Part shown: positions 36,267 to 44,226 of the stretch, one piece after another
Layout: the number at the start of each line of letters is the position of its first letter
Numbering within the stretch: position 1 is the stretch's first letter
Origin: Gaiellasilicea sp963791905
Lineage (GTDB): Bacteria > Actinomycetota > Thermoleophilia > Gaiellales > Gaiellaceae
Assembly: GCA_963791905.1 (NCBI GenBank)
Contig: CAWBTX010000001.1
Location: 62,001 to 126,000 of the forward strand
Direction: 5' to 3'
Length of the DNA stretch: 64,000 nucleotides
The notes under the pieces: model-generated
The model's input: the letters and a program-made list of their open reading frames with translations, nothing else
What the model was told of the DNA's origin: nothing
Databases searched by the model: none
Position numbers and translations under genes: made by a program

Positions 36267-37613
36267 TTATGAAGACGGTGATTCGGCGGGCGCCTGGAGG
36301 CCGGCGCGCAGGGCATCGCGGAGCGTTTCCGACTCGAGCAGGCGCACTTTTCCGCGACTGCGGGTCGCCTCCGGGACGACCGCGGCGGCGATCCCGAGCT
36401 TCGCGCACTCCTCCAGACGACGCTCCGATTGGGCAGCCGCACGGAGCCGACCGGTCAGCCCGATCTCGCCGAACGCGACGAGCCCCTCTCGGACTGGCGC
36501 GTTCCGCGCGGCAGACGCGATCGCAAGCGCGATGGCCAGATCGGCGCCCGGCTCGTCGATCCGCAGGCCGCCTGCGACGTTGACGAACACGTCCGCTGTA
36601 CCGAGCGCGAGGCCCGCGTGGCGGGAGCAGACGGCGACGATCATCGCCAGCCGCTTCGGGTCGACGCCCGTGCCGACGCGGCGCGGCATCGCGAGGTCAG
36701 TCGGTGCGACGAGTGACTGGATCTCGAGCAGGATCGGGCGCGTTCCTTCGAGCGTGCAGGCGACGGCGGCGCCGATCTCGCCCGGCGTCGTGCGCCCGAA
36801 GAGCTCCGACGGATCGGGCACGCCAACGAGCCCGGTGCCCGTCATCTCGAAGACTCCGAGCTCGTTCGTCGAGCCGAAGCGGTTCTTCGCCGCCCGCAGG
36901 ACGCGATGTGCGTGGTACCGGTCGCCCTCGAACTGCAGGACGCAGTCGACGAGGTGCTCGAGGACGCGCGGGCCGGCGACCGCACCGTCCTTCGTGACGT
37001 GGCCGACGAGGATCGTGGCGACGCCGTTCTCCTTCGCCACCCGCAGCAGCCGACCGGCCGCCTCGCGCACCTGGCCGACCGAGCCGGGCCCTGAGCCCAG
37101 GTCGCGCGAATACAGCGTCTGCACGGAGTCGATCACGCAGACGTCCGGCCGCTCCCGCTCCAGGGTTGCGCACACGGCGTCAAGCTCCGTCTCGGCGAGG
37201 ATCTCGATCGCTTCCGGGCCTCCGAGTCGCGCCGCCCGGAGGTTGACCTGCGCAACTGACTCCTCGCCGCTGATGAGCAGCACGCGGTTCTTCGCGCTCA
37301 TCGCGCGCAGCGCCATCAGCAGGAGCGTCGACTTCCCGACCCCCGGCTCGCCGCCGACGAGCACGAGTGAGGCCGGCACGAGCCCGCCGCCGAGGACGCG
37401 GTCGAGCTCGGCAACGCCTGTGGAGATCCGCTTCGCCTCGTCCGTGGAGACGTCGACCAGCCGCAGGACTGGCTTCGGCGGCGACGCGGCCGCGGCCAGA
37501 GGCGTCTCCTCGACGAGGGAGCCGAAGGCATTGCAGCCGGGGCACTTGCCGAACCAGCGTCCGGCGGAGTAGCCGCACTCGGTGCACGCGAACTGGACTG
37601 CGGCCTTGGCCAT
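36267..37613 (-). CDS. radA: DNA repair protein RadA (Sms)
   Basis: 448 residues. Zinc finger Cys10, 13, 24 and 27 (FACTECGYSAGRWFGKCPGC), Walker A GGEPGVGKSTLLL, Walker B VCVIDSVQTLYS, the RadA-specific KNRFG motif, and a C-terminal Lon-like domain (TDVFVNVAGGLRIDEPGADLAIALA). RadA is a branch-migration helicase in recombination. It has its own leaderless-type promoter and lies upstream of carD, as in other actinobacteria. Confidence 0.96.
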   Translation of the reverse strand: MAKAAVQFACTECGYSAGRWFGKCPGCNAFGSLVEETPLAAAASPPKPVLRLVDVSTDEAKRISTGVAELDRVLGGGLVPASLVLVGGEPGVGKSTLLLMALRAMSAKNRVLLISGEESVAQVNLRAARLGGPEAIEILAETELDAVCATLERERPDVCVIDSVQTLYSRDLGSGPGSVGQVREAAGRLLRVAKENGVATILVGHVTKDGAVAGPRVLEHLVDCVLQFEGDRYHAHRVLRAAKNRFGSTNELGVFEMTGTGLVGVPDPSELFGRTTPGEIGAAVACTLEGTRPILLEIQSLVAPTDLAMPRRVGTGVDPKRLAMIVAVCSRHAGLALGTADVFVNVAGGLRIDEPGADLAIALAIASAARNAPVREGLVAFGEIGLTGRLRAAAQSERRLEECAKLGIAAAVVPEATRSRGKVRLLESETLRDALRAGLQAPAESPSS

Positions 37614-37619
37614 GGGTCG

Positions 37620-37625
37620 AGGCTA
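37620..37625 (-). promoter_or_regulatory. candidate leaderless -10 element of radA
   Basis: TAGCCT (minus strand) lies exactly 6 nt before ATG 37613; no Shine-Dalgarno. Confidence 0.5.
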
Positions 37626-38129
37626 ACCGCGTCGACGGACGGCTCTGTGACGAAACTGCACCAGCTTCGTGCCGGTTTCGAGGAGTCGTGGCTCGAGGCG
37701 GTCGTGGCCAGACCAGGGCCAGTCGAGCGCATCGCGGACGAGGCCGGCACGCACGGGGTTGTCGAGCACGTAGTCGCACGCCGCCTCGAAATGGGCGCGT
37801 GAAGCGATGTCGGTGCAGGTGTAGCGCTCGCGGAAGAGGTGTCCTCGCCGCTCGTAGCGCTGGTTGAACTCGCGGGCGTAGACGCCGTTCAGCGTCTGCA
37901 TCGCCCAGGCCACTCTGAGGTCAGCGCCGGGCGAGAGCACCAGGTGGTAGTGCGTGTCCATCAGGCACCACGCCGCGATTTGCCAGCCGACCCGTTTCGT
38001 CACCTTCTCCGTGAGCGCGAGCAGCGCGAAGCGGTCGAAGTCCGTGCGGAAGATCGACTCGCCCTCGACGCCGTTAGCGGTGAGATGAACAGGTGCCCCA
38101 GGAGCGAAGCTGCGACGGCGAGAGGGCAT
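37623..38129 (-). mobile_element. Y1/RAYT-type transposase (TnpA_REP family)
   Basis: 168 residues. HLTANGV at the first strand, the HUH-like motif MDTHYHLVLSPG, the family motif RRGHLFRERY, and the downstream helix CDYVLDNPVRAGLV. The proteins are single-strand DNA transposases tied to REP palindromes. The motif is HYH rather than HUH/HVH. No IS ends are obvious. TAGCGT lies 6 nt before the ATG. It is inserted between radA and tetR, breaking the radA-clpC neighbourhood. Confidence 0.88.
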
Positions 38130-38135
38130 GAAACG

Positions 38136-38141
38136 ACGCTA
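38136..38141 (-). promoter_or_regulatory. candidate leaderless -10 element of the RAYT transposase
   Basis: TAGCGT (minus strand), 6 nt before ATG 38129. Confidence 0.45.
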
Positions 38142-38223
38142 GCGCGGCGGTTGCGCCGCAAGGCCGTCGGCGCGCGAATTGTTGCGCTTTCGCCGCTGGA
38201 TTCTTACGAAGGACACGGCCGAA

Positions 38224-38302
38224 TCAGACACGCATGCCAGACACGCGCCAGAGACGTGCCAGACACGCGCCAGACACGTGCCAGAGACGTGCCAGAGACG
38301 AG
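38224..38302. repeat. 11-bp tandem repeat array
   Basis: Six exact-length units at 38237-38302 (CCAGACACGCG, CCAGAGACGTG, CCAGACACGCG, CCAGACACGTG, CCAGAGACGTG, CCAGAGACGAG), with a degenerate unit at 38224-38234. Variation is confined to positions 6, 9 and 10. The array lies between the transposase and tetR, 45 bp past the tetR 3' end. Confidence 0.85.
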
Positions 38303-38347
38303 TCTGACGGCGCCTGTCCGGCTGGGACACGGCTGCTTGAGGTGGCC

Positions 38348-38947
38348 TTAGGCAGCGGTTGCCGGCGTGCCCGCGAGGCTCGCGAGCAGGGCGGTCGCGG
38401 CGTCCTGGAAGCGCTCGACGTTGTCGTACGGCCTCGCGACGAGCATCGCGCCCTCCAGGGTGCTGACGATGAGCCGGGCCGTCTCCCGCGCGGAGCCCGT
38501 GAACTCGAGCCCGCCGGAGGAGCGGCCGGCTTCGAGCACACGCTCCAGCCACGTCTCGTTCTCGTCGAAGAACCGCAGGACGGCCGCCTGCATCGCCGGC
38601 GGCAACGTGCCGTACTCGGCCGCGAGCATCCCGCAGAGACACATGCGCTTCGTGCGAAGCACGTCGCCGTACAACGCGGCGTACGCGTCGAGCTTCGCGC
38701 GGGGGTCTCCTCCCTCGGTGTCGATCTCGGCCAGGGCGGCGGCGAAGCGCCCGGCGTAACGCTCGATGAGCGCCTCCCCGAGCTCGGCCTTGCCCGCGAA
38801 GTGGTAGTGGAGGCTCGCCTTCGTCACTCCGAGCTCCTCTGCAACGTCCGCGTAGCTGAAGCCGTTGAACCCACGCTGCTGAACCACTCGCTCGGCGACG
38901 TCGAGGATCCTCGGCGCGGTATCGCGGTTCCTGCGCCTCTGCGGCAT
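38348..38947 (-). CDS. TetR/AcrR family repressor
   Basis: 199 residues from ATG 38947. N-terminal HTH GFNGFSYADVAEELGVTKASLHYHF, then a ligand-binding helical domain with a Cys pair (RMCLCGML). Divergent from the cupin gene, with a shared promoter/operator region, so it probably represses the cupin gene and itself. Ligand unknown; the CLCG motif occurs in TetR_C regulators of reactive-compound detoxification. Confidence 0.92.
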   Translation of the reverse strand: MPQRRRNRDTAPRILDVAERVVQQRGFNGFSYADVAEELGVTKASLHYHFAGKAELGEALIERYAGRFAAALAEIDTEGGDPRAKLDAYAALYGDVLRTKRMCLCGMLAAEYGTLPPAMQAAVLRFFDENETWLERVLEAGRSSGGLEFTGSARETARLIVSTLEGAMLVARPYDNVERFQDAATALLASLAGTPATAA

Positions 38948-38953
38948 GAACCC

Positions 38954-38959
38954 ATTCTC
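38954..38959 (-). promoter_or_regulatory. weak leaderless -10 candidate of tetR
   Basis: GAGAAT (minus strand), 6 nt before ATG 38947; four of six bases match TATAAT. Confidence 0.3.
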
Positions 38960-38967
38960 GCACAGGA

Positions 38968-38997
38968 TTGACTTCTTACCTATTAGTAAGTTAGTGT
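38968..38997 (+). promoter_or_regulatory. cupin gene promoter overlapping a TetR operator
   Basis: TTGACT (38968-38973), 18-bp spacer, TAGTGT (38992-38997). The spacer carries the inverted repeat CTTAC-ctatta-GTAAG (38975-38990), extended by ACTTAC/GTAAGT symmetry. This is the size and composition of a TetR operator placed to block polymerase. Confidence 0.7.
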
Positions 38998-39038
38998 CAT
39001 CCGGCACGGCACCCGACACTCGACAAGAAGGGAGCCAG

Positions 39039-39419
39039 ATGTCGCAGACGGAGCTGCAGCGGTCGATGCACAAGGCATTCGACAGCCCGGACGAGGTGCG
39101 TGAGTTCCCGCTCGGGCAGGCGGAAATCCTCAACATCGGCGGCGGTGAGGTCGGCCGCTACACCGTTCAGCCCGGCTGGCGCTGGTCGGAGCACATCAAG
39201 CCGATCGCCGGGACAGAGCTCTGCGAGGCGCCGCACTTCCAGTACCACGTCGCCGGCACGCTTCGGATCCGCGAGGCGGACGGAACCGAGTTCGAAATCG
39301 GCCCCGGCGAGATCAGCATGCTCCCGCCCGGCCACGACGCCTGGGTGGTCGGCAACGACCCGGTCACGGTGATCGACTGGGGCGGCGCCCACGTGTGGGC
39401 GAAGCAGGACGAGACCTAG
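39039..39419 (+). CDS. small cupin domain protein
   Basis: 126 residues from ATG 39039 with AAGGGAG upstream. Cupin barrel strands are visible: VGRYTVQPGWRWSEHIKPIAG, HFQYHVAGTLRIREADGTEFEIGPGEISMLPPGHDAWVVGNDPVTVIDW. His residues at the two cupin motifs could bind a metal. It is controlled by the divergent TetR (inference). Substrate unknown; it could be an enzyme or a sensor. Confidence 0.88.
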   Translation: MSQTELQRSMHKAFDSPDEVREFPLGQAEILNIGGGEVGRYTVQPGWRWSEHIKPIAGTELCEAPHFQYHVAGTLRIREADGTEFEIGPGEISMLPPGHDAWVVGNDPVTVIDWGGAHVWAKQDET

Positions 39420-39436
39420 AGCCGCGCGCAGAACGG

Positions 39437-39462
39437 GAGAGGCCGCCTCCCGGCGGCCTCTC
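39437..39462. terminator. bidirectional terminator hairpin
   Basis: Perfect 11-bp stem GAGAGGCCGCC/GGCGGCCTCTC with loop TCCC, between the convergent cupin and clpC genes. Confidence 0.8.
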
Positions 39463-39467
39463 GGCTC

Positions 39468-42008
39468 TCACTCTTCTTCCGAGGTCTCCTCGGGCTCGGC
39501 GGGCTCCTCGGGCGGCACCGTCACCTTCTCCTGCGCCGGCGGCGCAGTGCCCTCGATGAGCTTGATGTCGACCAGGGACTCGTCCTCGGCGCCTGTCAGC
39601 TCCGTCCGGCGGTCGACGAGGATCGTCGCACCCGGGGTGAGCTCGCGCCCGAGCACGTAGTCGGCGAGCGGATCCTCGATGAACCGCTGGATCGCCCTGC
39701 GGAGCGGCCGGGCGCCCATCGCGGGGTCGAAGCCCTGCTCCACGAGCAGCTCCTTGGCGTCGTCGGTCAGCTCGATCGCGACCTCGTGCGTCGCCATCTG
39801 CTCGCGCAGGCGCTTCAGCATCAGGTCGACGATGGTCAGGATCTCGGTGCGGTCGAGCTTGTGGAACACGATCGTCTCGTCGATCCGGTTCAGCAGCTCC
39901 GGGCGGAAGACCTTCTTCAGGTCGCCCATGACGCGGCCCTTCATCTCCTCGTAGGAGAGACCGGCCTCGTCGCCGACCGAGAAGCCGAGCGTCTGGTTCT
40001 TCGCGATCTGCCCGGCACCGATGTTCGACGTCATGATCACGATCGTGTTCCGGAAATCGACCTTCCGGCCCTGCGAGTCGGTGAGCTTCCCCTCCTCGAG
40101 GATCTGCAGGAGGATGTTGAAGACGTCCGGGTGCGCCTTCTCGATCTCGTCGAGGAGGAGCACCGAGTACGGCTTCCGCCGCACCGCCTCGGTGAGCTGG
40201 CCGCCCTCGTCGTAGCCGACGTAGCCGGGCGGTGAGCCGACGAGCCGGGACACGGAGTGCTTCTCCATGTACTCCGACATGTCGACCTGGATCATCGCGT
40301 CCTCGTCGCCGAAGAGGAACTCGGCGAGCGTGCGCGCGAGCTCGGTCTTGCCGACGCCGGACGGGCCGAGGAAGATGAACGAGCCGGTCGGGCGCTTCGG
40401 GTCCTTGATCCCCGCGCGCGCACGCCGGATCGACTTCGACACGGCGACGATCGCCTGGTGCTGGCCAATGACCCGCTTGTGGAGCTCGTCCTCCATGCGG
40501 ATCAGCTTCTGGGACTCGGCCTCGGTGAGCTCGAAGACCGGAATGCCCGTCCACATGGAGACGATGTCGGCGATCTCGTTGCGGCCGACCTCTGGCTGCT
40601 CCTCGCCTTCCTCGGTGCGCCAGTTCTCCTCGAGCTCCTTCTTCTTCTGCGTCAGCTTCCGCTCCTTGTCGCGTAGCGAGGCGGCCTTCTCGAACTCCTG
40701 CGCCTCGATCGCGTTCTCCTTCTCGGTGCGCACGCGCTCGATCTCGTCCTCCAGCTCGCGGTAGCGGGGCGGAGCGGTCATCGTCTTGATGCGGAGGCGG
40801 GAGCCGGCCTCGTCGATCAGGTCGATCGCCTTGTCCGGCAGGTGCCGATCCTGGATGTACCGGTCTGCGAGCTCTGCGGCGGCGCGGAGCGCGTCGTCGG
40901 AGATCTGGCAGCGGTGGTGGGCCTCGTAGCGGTCACGGAGGCCGCGCAGGATCTGCACCGTGTCGTCGATGGACGGCTCCTCGACGCGCACCTGTTGGAA
41001 GCGCCGCTCGAGCGCGGCGTCGCGCTCGAGGTACTTGCGGTACTCGTCGAGCGTCGTCGCGCCGATCGTCTGCAGCTCGCCGCGGGCCAGCGCCGGCTTC
41101 AGGATCGAGGCCGCGTCGATCGCGCCCTCGGCCGCGCCGGCGCCGACGAGGTTATGCAGCTCGTCGATGAAGAGGATGATGTCGCCCCGCTGCATGATCT
41201 CCTTCATCACCTTCTTCAGGCGCTCCTCGAACTCGCCGCGGTACTTCGAGCCGGCCACCAACGCAGCGAGGTCGAGCGTGTAGATCTGCTTGTTCTTGAG
41301 CAGCTCGGGCACCTGGTTCGAGGAAATGCGGGCGGCGAGGCCCTCGACGACGGCGGTCTTGCCGACGCCGGGCTCGCCGATCAGCACCGGGTTGTTCTTC
41401 TGGCGGCGTGACAGGATCTGCATCACGCGCTCGATCTCGGTCTGGCGGCCGACGACCGGGTCGAGCTTGCCCTCCGTCGCCTGCTTGGTCAGGTTGCGGC
41501 CGAACTGGTCGAGGAGCTTCGAGCTCTTCGCCTTCTCGCCCGAGCCGCCGCCGGAGCCCTGCTGTCGCCGGCCGGGGCCGGAGAGCATCCGGATGATCTC
41601 GTTGCGGATCTTCTCGGCGTCGGCGTCGAAGTCGAGCAGGATGCGCGCAGCGACGCCCTCGTTCTCGCGCACGAGCCCGAGCAGGATGTGCTCGGTGCCG
41701 ATGTAGTTGTGGCCGAGGGAGAGAGCCTCGCGCAGCGCGAGCTCGAGGACCTTCTTCGCGCGCGGCGTGAACGGGATCTGACCCGTCGTGACCTCGTCGC
41801 CCTGGCCCACGATCCGCGCCACCTGGGCGCGCACCTCTTCGACCGTGATGTCCAGCGACTCGAGCACGCGCGCAGCGAGCCCTTCCTCCTCCCGCAGCAG
41901 CCCAAGCAGGATGTGTTCTGTCCCGATGTAGTTGTGCTTCAAGGCACGCGCCTCGTCCTGGGCGAGTACCACGACCTGACGAGCCCGTTCGGTGAATCGT
42001 TCGAACAA
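39468..42008 (-). CDS. clpC: ClpC ATP-dependent Clp protease ATPase subunit
   Basis: 846 residues if started at TTG 42008 (LFERFTERARQVVVLAQ), which follows AAAGGAGG by 10 nt and fits the family N-terminus. An extension to 42056 lacks conserved sequence. Two Clp-N repeats, AAA1 with GEPGVGKTAVVEG, UVR-like coiled region (EFEKAASLRDKERKL), AAA2 with GPSGVGKTELART, and the ClpP-docking tripeptide LGF in TLGFSVG. ClpC unfolds substrates for ClpP. Confidence 0.96.
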   Translation of the reverse strand: MFERFTERARQVVVLAQDEARALKHNYIGTEHILLGLLREEEGLAARVLESLDITVEEVRAQVARIVGQGDEVTTGQIPFTPRAKKVLELALREALSLGHNYIGTEHILLGLVRENEGVAARILLDFDADAEKIRNEIIRMLSGPGRRQQGSGGGSGEKAKSSKLLDQFGRNLTKQATEGKLDPVVGRQTEIERVMQILSRRQKNNPVLIGEPGVGKTAVVEGLAARISSNQVPELLKNKQIYTLDLAALVAGSKYRGEFEERLKKVMKEIMQRGDIILFIDELHNLVGAGAAEGAIDAASILKPALARGELQTIGATTLDEYRKYLERDAALERRFQQVRVEEPSIDDTVQILRGLRDRYEAHHRCQISDDALRAAAELADRYIQDRHLPDKAIDLIDEAGSRLRIKTMTAPPRYRELEDEIERVRTEKENAIEAQEFEKAASLRDKERKLTQKKKELEENWRTEEGEEQPEVGRNEIADIVSMWTGIPVFELTEAESQKLIRMEDELHKRVIGQHQAIVAVSKSIRRARAGIKDPKRPTGSFIFLGPSGVGKTELARTLAEFLFGDEDAMIQVDMSEYMEKHSVSRLVGSPPGYVGYDEGGQLTEAVRRKPYSVLLLDEIEKAHPDVFNILLQILEEGKLTDSQGRKVDFRNTIVIMTSNIGAGQIAKNQTLGFSVGDEAGLSYEEMKGRVMGDLKKVFRPELLNRIDETIVFHKLDRTEILTIVDLMLKRLREQMATHEVAIELTDDAKELLVEQGFDPAMGARPLRRAIQRFIEDPLADYVLGRELTPGATILVDRRTELTGAEDESLVDIKLIEGTAPPAQEKVTVPPEEPAEPEETSEEE

Positions 42009-42036
42009 CGCCTTCGACCCTCCTTTCGCGACGGAA

Positions 42037-42063
42037 CCGGAGGACGGATCATCCAACCTCCGG
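42037..42063. promoter_or_regulatory. 27-bp nested palindrome in the clpC leader
   Basis: Outer arms CCGGAGG/CCTCCGG and inner arms GGAT/ATCC are arranged symmetrically around a single central C, with only the AC/AA spacers breaking symmetry. It ends 28 bp before the clpC start. It does not match CtsR, HspR or ClgR sites known to me, so it is a candidate operator of another regulator, or a leader hairpin. Confidence 0.55.
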
Positions 42064-42145
42064 GCCGAAGGTCTGCCCCATGGTATCGGACGCGTGCGTC
42101 GACTCCGATAGCGCGGCCGAATTCTTGCCTGACCGTCCCGTCCCG

Positions 42146-42151
42146 TACACT
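42146..42151 (+). promoter_or_regulatory. candidate leaderless -10 element of the oxidoreductase gene
   Basis: TACACT ends 7 nt before ATG 42159. TTGCCT at 42125-42130 is a possible -35 with a short 15-bp spacer. Confidence 0.5.
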
Positions 42152-42158
42152 CGTGCCC

Positions 42159-43447
42159 ATGCTGGAGGCTCGCCTCCGTTCATTCGCCGAGACTCGGGGC
42201 GAGGTGAAGGTGGCGATCGTCGGAGCCGGCTTCATCGGTCGAGGCCTGGCCTGGGTGCTTGAGCGAAGCACCGGCATGCGTCCGGCGCTGGTCGTGAACC
42301 GGGACACGGCGCGCGCCGTCCAGGCGTTCGCTGCCGCAGGGCGTGATTCCGAGGCAGTCGTCATCTCGGACGACGCCGATGTGCTCGAGCGGGCAATCGA
42401 AGCGGAGCGCCCGGCCGTGACCGCGGTCGCGCAGGTTCTGCCTGAGCTGCGCGGGATCGATCTCGTCGTCGAGGCGACGGGCGCGCTCGGCTTACGGCGC
42501 CGACGTCATCCTCTCGGCCCTCCGCGCAGGGCGCGACGTGGTCTCGATGAACGCCGAGCTCGACGCGACGATCGGGCATCTCCTGCACGAGGAGGCGCGC
42601 TCGTGGCGGGCGCCGTCTACACCATCGGAGACGGCGACCAGCCGGGCGTCCTGCTCCGCCAGCTCGACTTCGTCGCCGGAATGGGGTTCGAGTCGTCGCA
42701 GCCGTCAACTGCAAGCGGAACCTCGACCTTCACCAGAACCCCGACGACAGCCGGCCGTACGCCGAGCGGGACGGCACGAGCGAGCTGATGACGACCGCGT
42801 TCGGCGACGGGACGAAGATGCAGATCGAGAACGCCGTCGTCGCCAACCTGACCGGCCTCGTCCCGGACGTACGGGGGATGCACGGCGTCGAAACGACGCT
42901 GGAGCAGGCGGCGGCCGACATCACCGCCCGCCTCTCCGGCACGGGCGTCGTCGAATACACGCTCGGCGGCGACTTCGGCGGCGGCGTCTCGTGGTCGGCG
43001 CGCTCGGACGACCCGACTCGTGGCGCCGTACATGCGCTACGCGCAAGCTGGGCGACGGCCCGCACTACTGTTCTTCCGCCCGTACCACCTCCTGCATTTC
43101 GAGGTGCCGCGCACGATCGCCGACGTCGTCCTCGACCGGCAGCCGCTCGCCGCACCCGCCGGACCGCCCGTGGCGGAGGTGATCGCCGTGGCGAAGCGCG
43201 ACCTGAGCCGGGCGAGCCACTCGACGGGATCGGCGGCTACTGCCTGCTACGGACACGTCGACACGATCGAGCGGCGCCGCGGGCTGTCTGCCCATGGGCC
43301 TGGCCGAGCACGCCGTGTGCGCCGCGCGGTCGCCCAGGACGAGGCGGTGCACGCTCGACGCCGTCGAGCTCGACGAGGACGCGGCGCTCGTCCAGCTCCG
43401 CCGGCGCCAGGATCGAGCCTTCAGCGCCGTCCGCGGTCGCCGAGTGA
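42159..43447 (+). pseudogene. NAD(P)-binding oxidoreductase with C-terminal SAF-like region (many frameshifts)
   Basis: Joining frames by eye gives a protein of about 425 residues. The Rossmann N-terminus VAIVGAGFIGRGLAWVLE is followed by LRGIDLVVEATGA, DVVSMNAELDATIGHLL, AVYTIGDGDQPGVLLRQLD, then MRYAQ...HLLHFEVPRTIADVVLD and IAVAKRDL. This resembles homoserine-dehydrogenase-like oxidoreductases with a SAF domain that occur in sugar and glycan clusters. At least eight frame changes of both signs are needed (near 42.49, 42.60, 42.68, 43.00, 43.05, 43.07, 43.22 and 43.30 kb). Conservation between shifts is high, so assembly error is more likely than decay. Confidence 0.65.
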
Positions 43448-44226
43448 GCGCCGACCGACGTCGTCGGCGTCGTGCCGGCCGCGGGCCGCGCGACGCGGCT
43501 CTCGCGGCTGCCGTGCAGCAAGGAGATGCTGCCGCGTCGCGTCTCGACGGCGAGCAGCGCGTCGTCGCCCCTGCGAGCCGCTGCTCGAGGCCATGCGCGC
43601 CGGCGGCGCCGCGAGCAGCGCGTGATCGTGCATCGGGCCGGGCAAGTGGGACATCCCCGGGTACCTCGGCGACGGACTGCGCCGGCCTGACCGTCGCCTA
43701 TGCTGACGGTTCGGGACTCGCCCAGTGCGGCCGCGACGACCGTCGACCGCGCTGCCGTTCGTCGGCGACGCGCTCGTGCTCTTCGGGTTCCCCGACATCC
43801 TCTTCGAGCCCGCCGACGCCTTCCTGCGCCTCCGCGAGCAGGCAGGCCGGTCGGACGCCGCCGTCGTCCTCGGCCTCTTTCCCGCCCGCGAGCCGGAGCA
43901 GGTGGACATGGTCGACGTCGACCCGACGGGCCGGATCGCCGCATCGTGATCAAGCCGGCAGGCGACCGACCTCGAGCTCGCGTGGATCCTGGCCGTCTGG
44001 ACGCCGGAGTTCATCGAGCTTCCTCACGAGGCGCGTCACACAGGCCGAGTCCGGCGACGCCGAGCTCTACGTCGGCGACGTCGTCCGCGCCGCGATCGCG
44101 GCCGGGCTGCACGTCGAAGCGTCGCCTTCGCCGAGCGGTCACTTCCGCGACGTCGGCATGCCGGCCGACCTCGACGCCGTCCTTCGGGACGGCTACGCGT
44201 CGCTCGCCCGGCCGACGCCCACGTAG
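43444..44226 (+). pseudogene. sugar-phosphate nucleotidyltransferase-like gene (many frameshifts)
   Basis: Fragments in several frames follow the NTP-transferase fold: PAAGRATRLSRLPCSKEML (nucleotide loop), a segment reading GKWDIPGYLGDGL when corrected, PFVGDALVLFGFPDILFEP (metal region), DAAVVLGLFPAREPEQVDMV, and a C-terminal AAIAAGLHVEASPSPSGHFRDVGMPADLDAVL. About 260 residues when repaired. The GTG start overlaps the upstream stop (GTGA). It would activate a sugar 1-phosphate for the glycan locus; sugar and base unknown. Confidence 0.6.

Noticed and set aside
38224..38302. CRISPR array
   Set aside because: Units are contiguous 11-mers without spacers and there are no cas genes nearby.
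43237..43953. Minus-strand frame opposite the frameshifted oxidoreductase/nucleotidyltransferase
   Set aside because: Arg/Gly-rich, no motif; plus-strand fragments carry recognisable family motifs.
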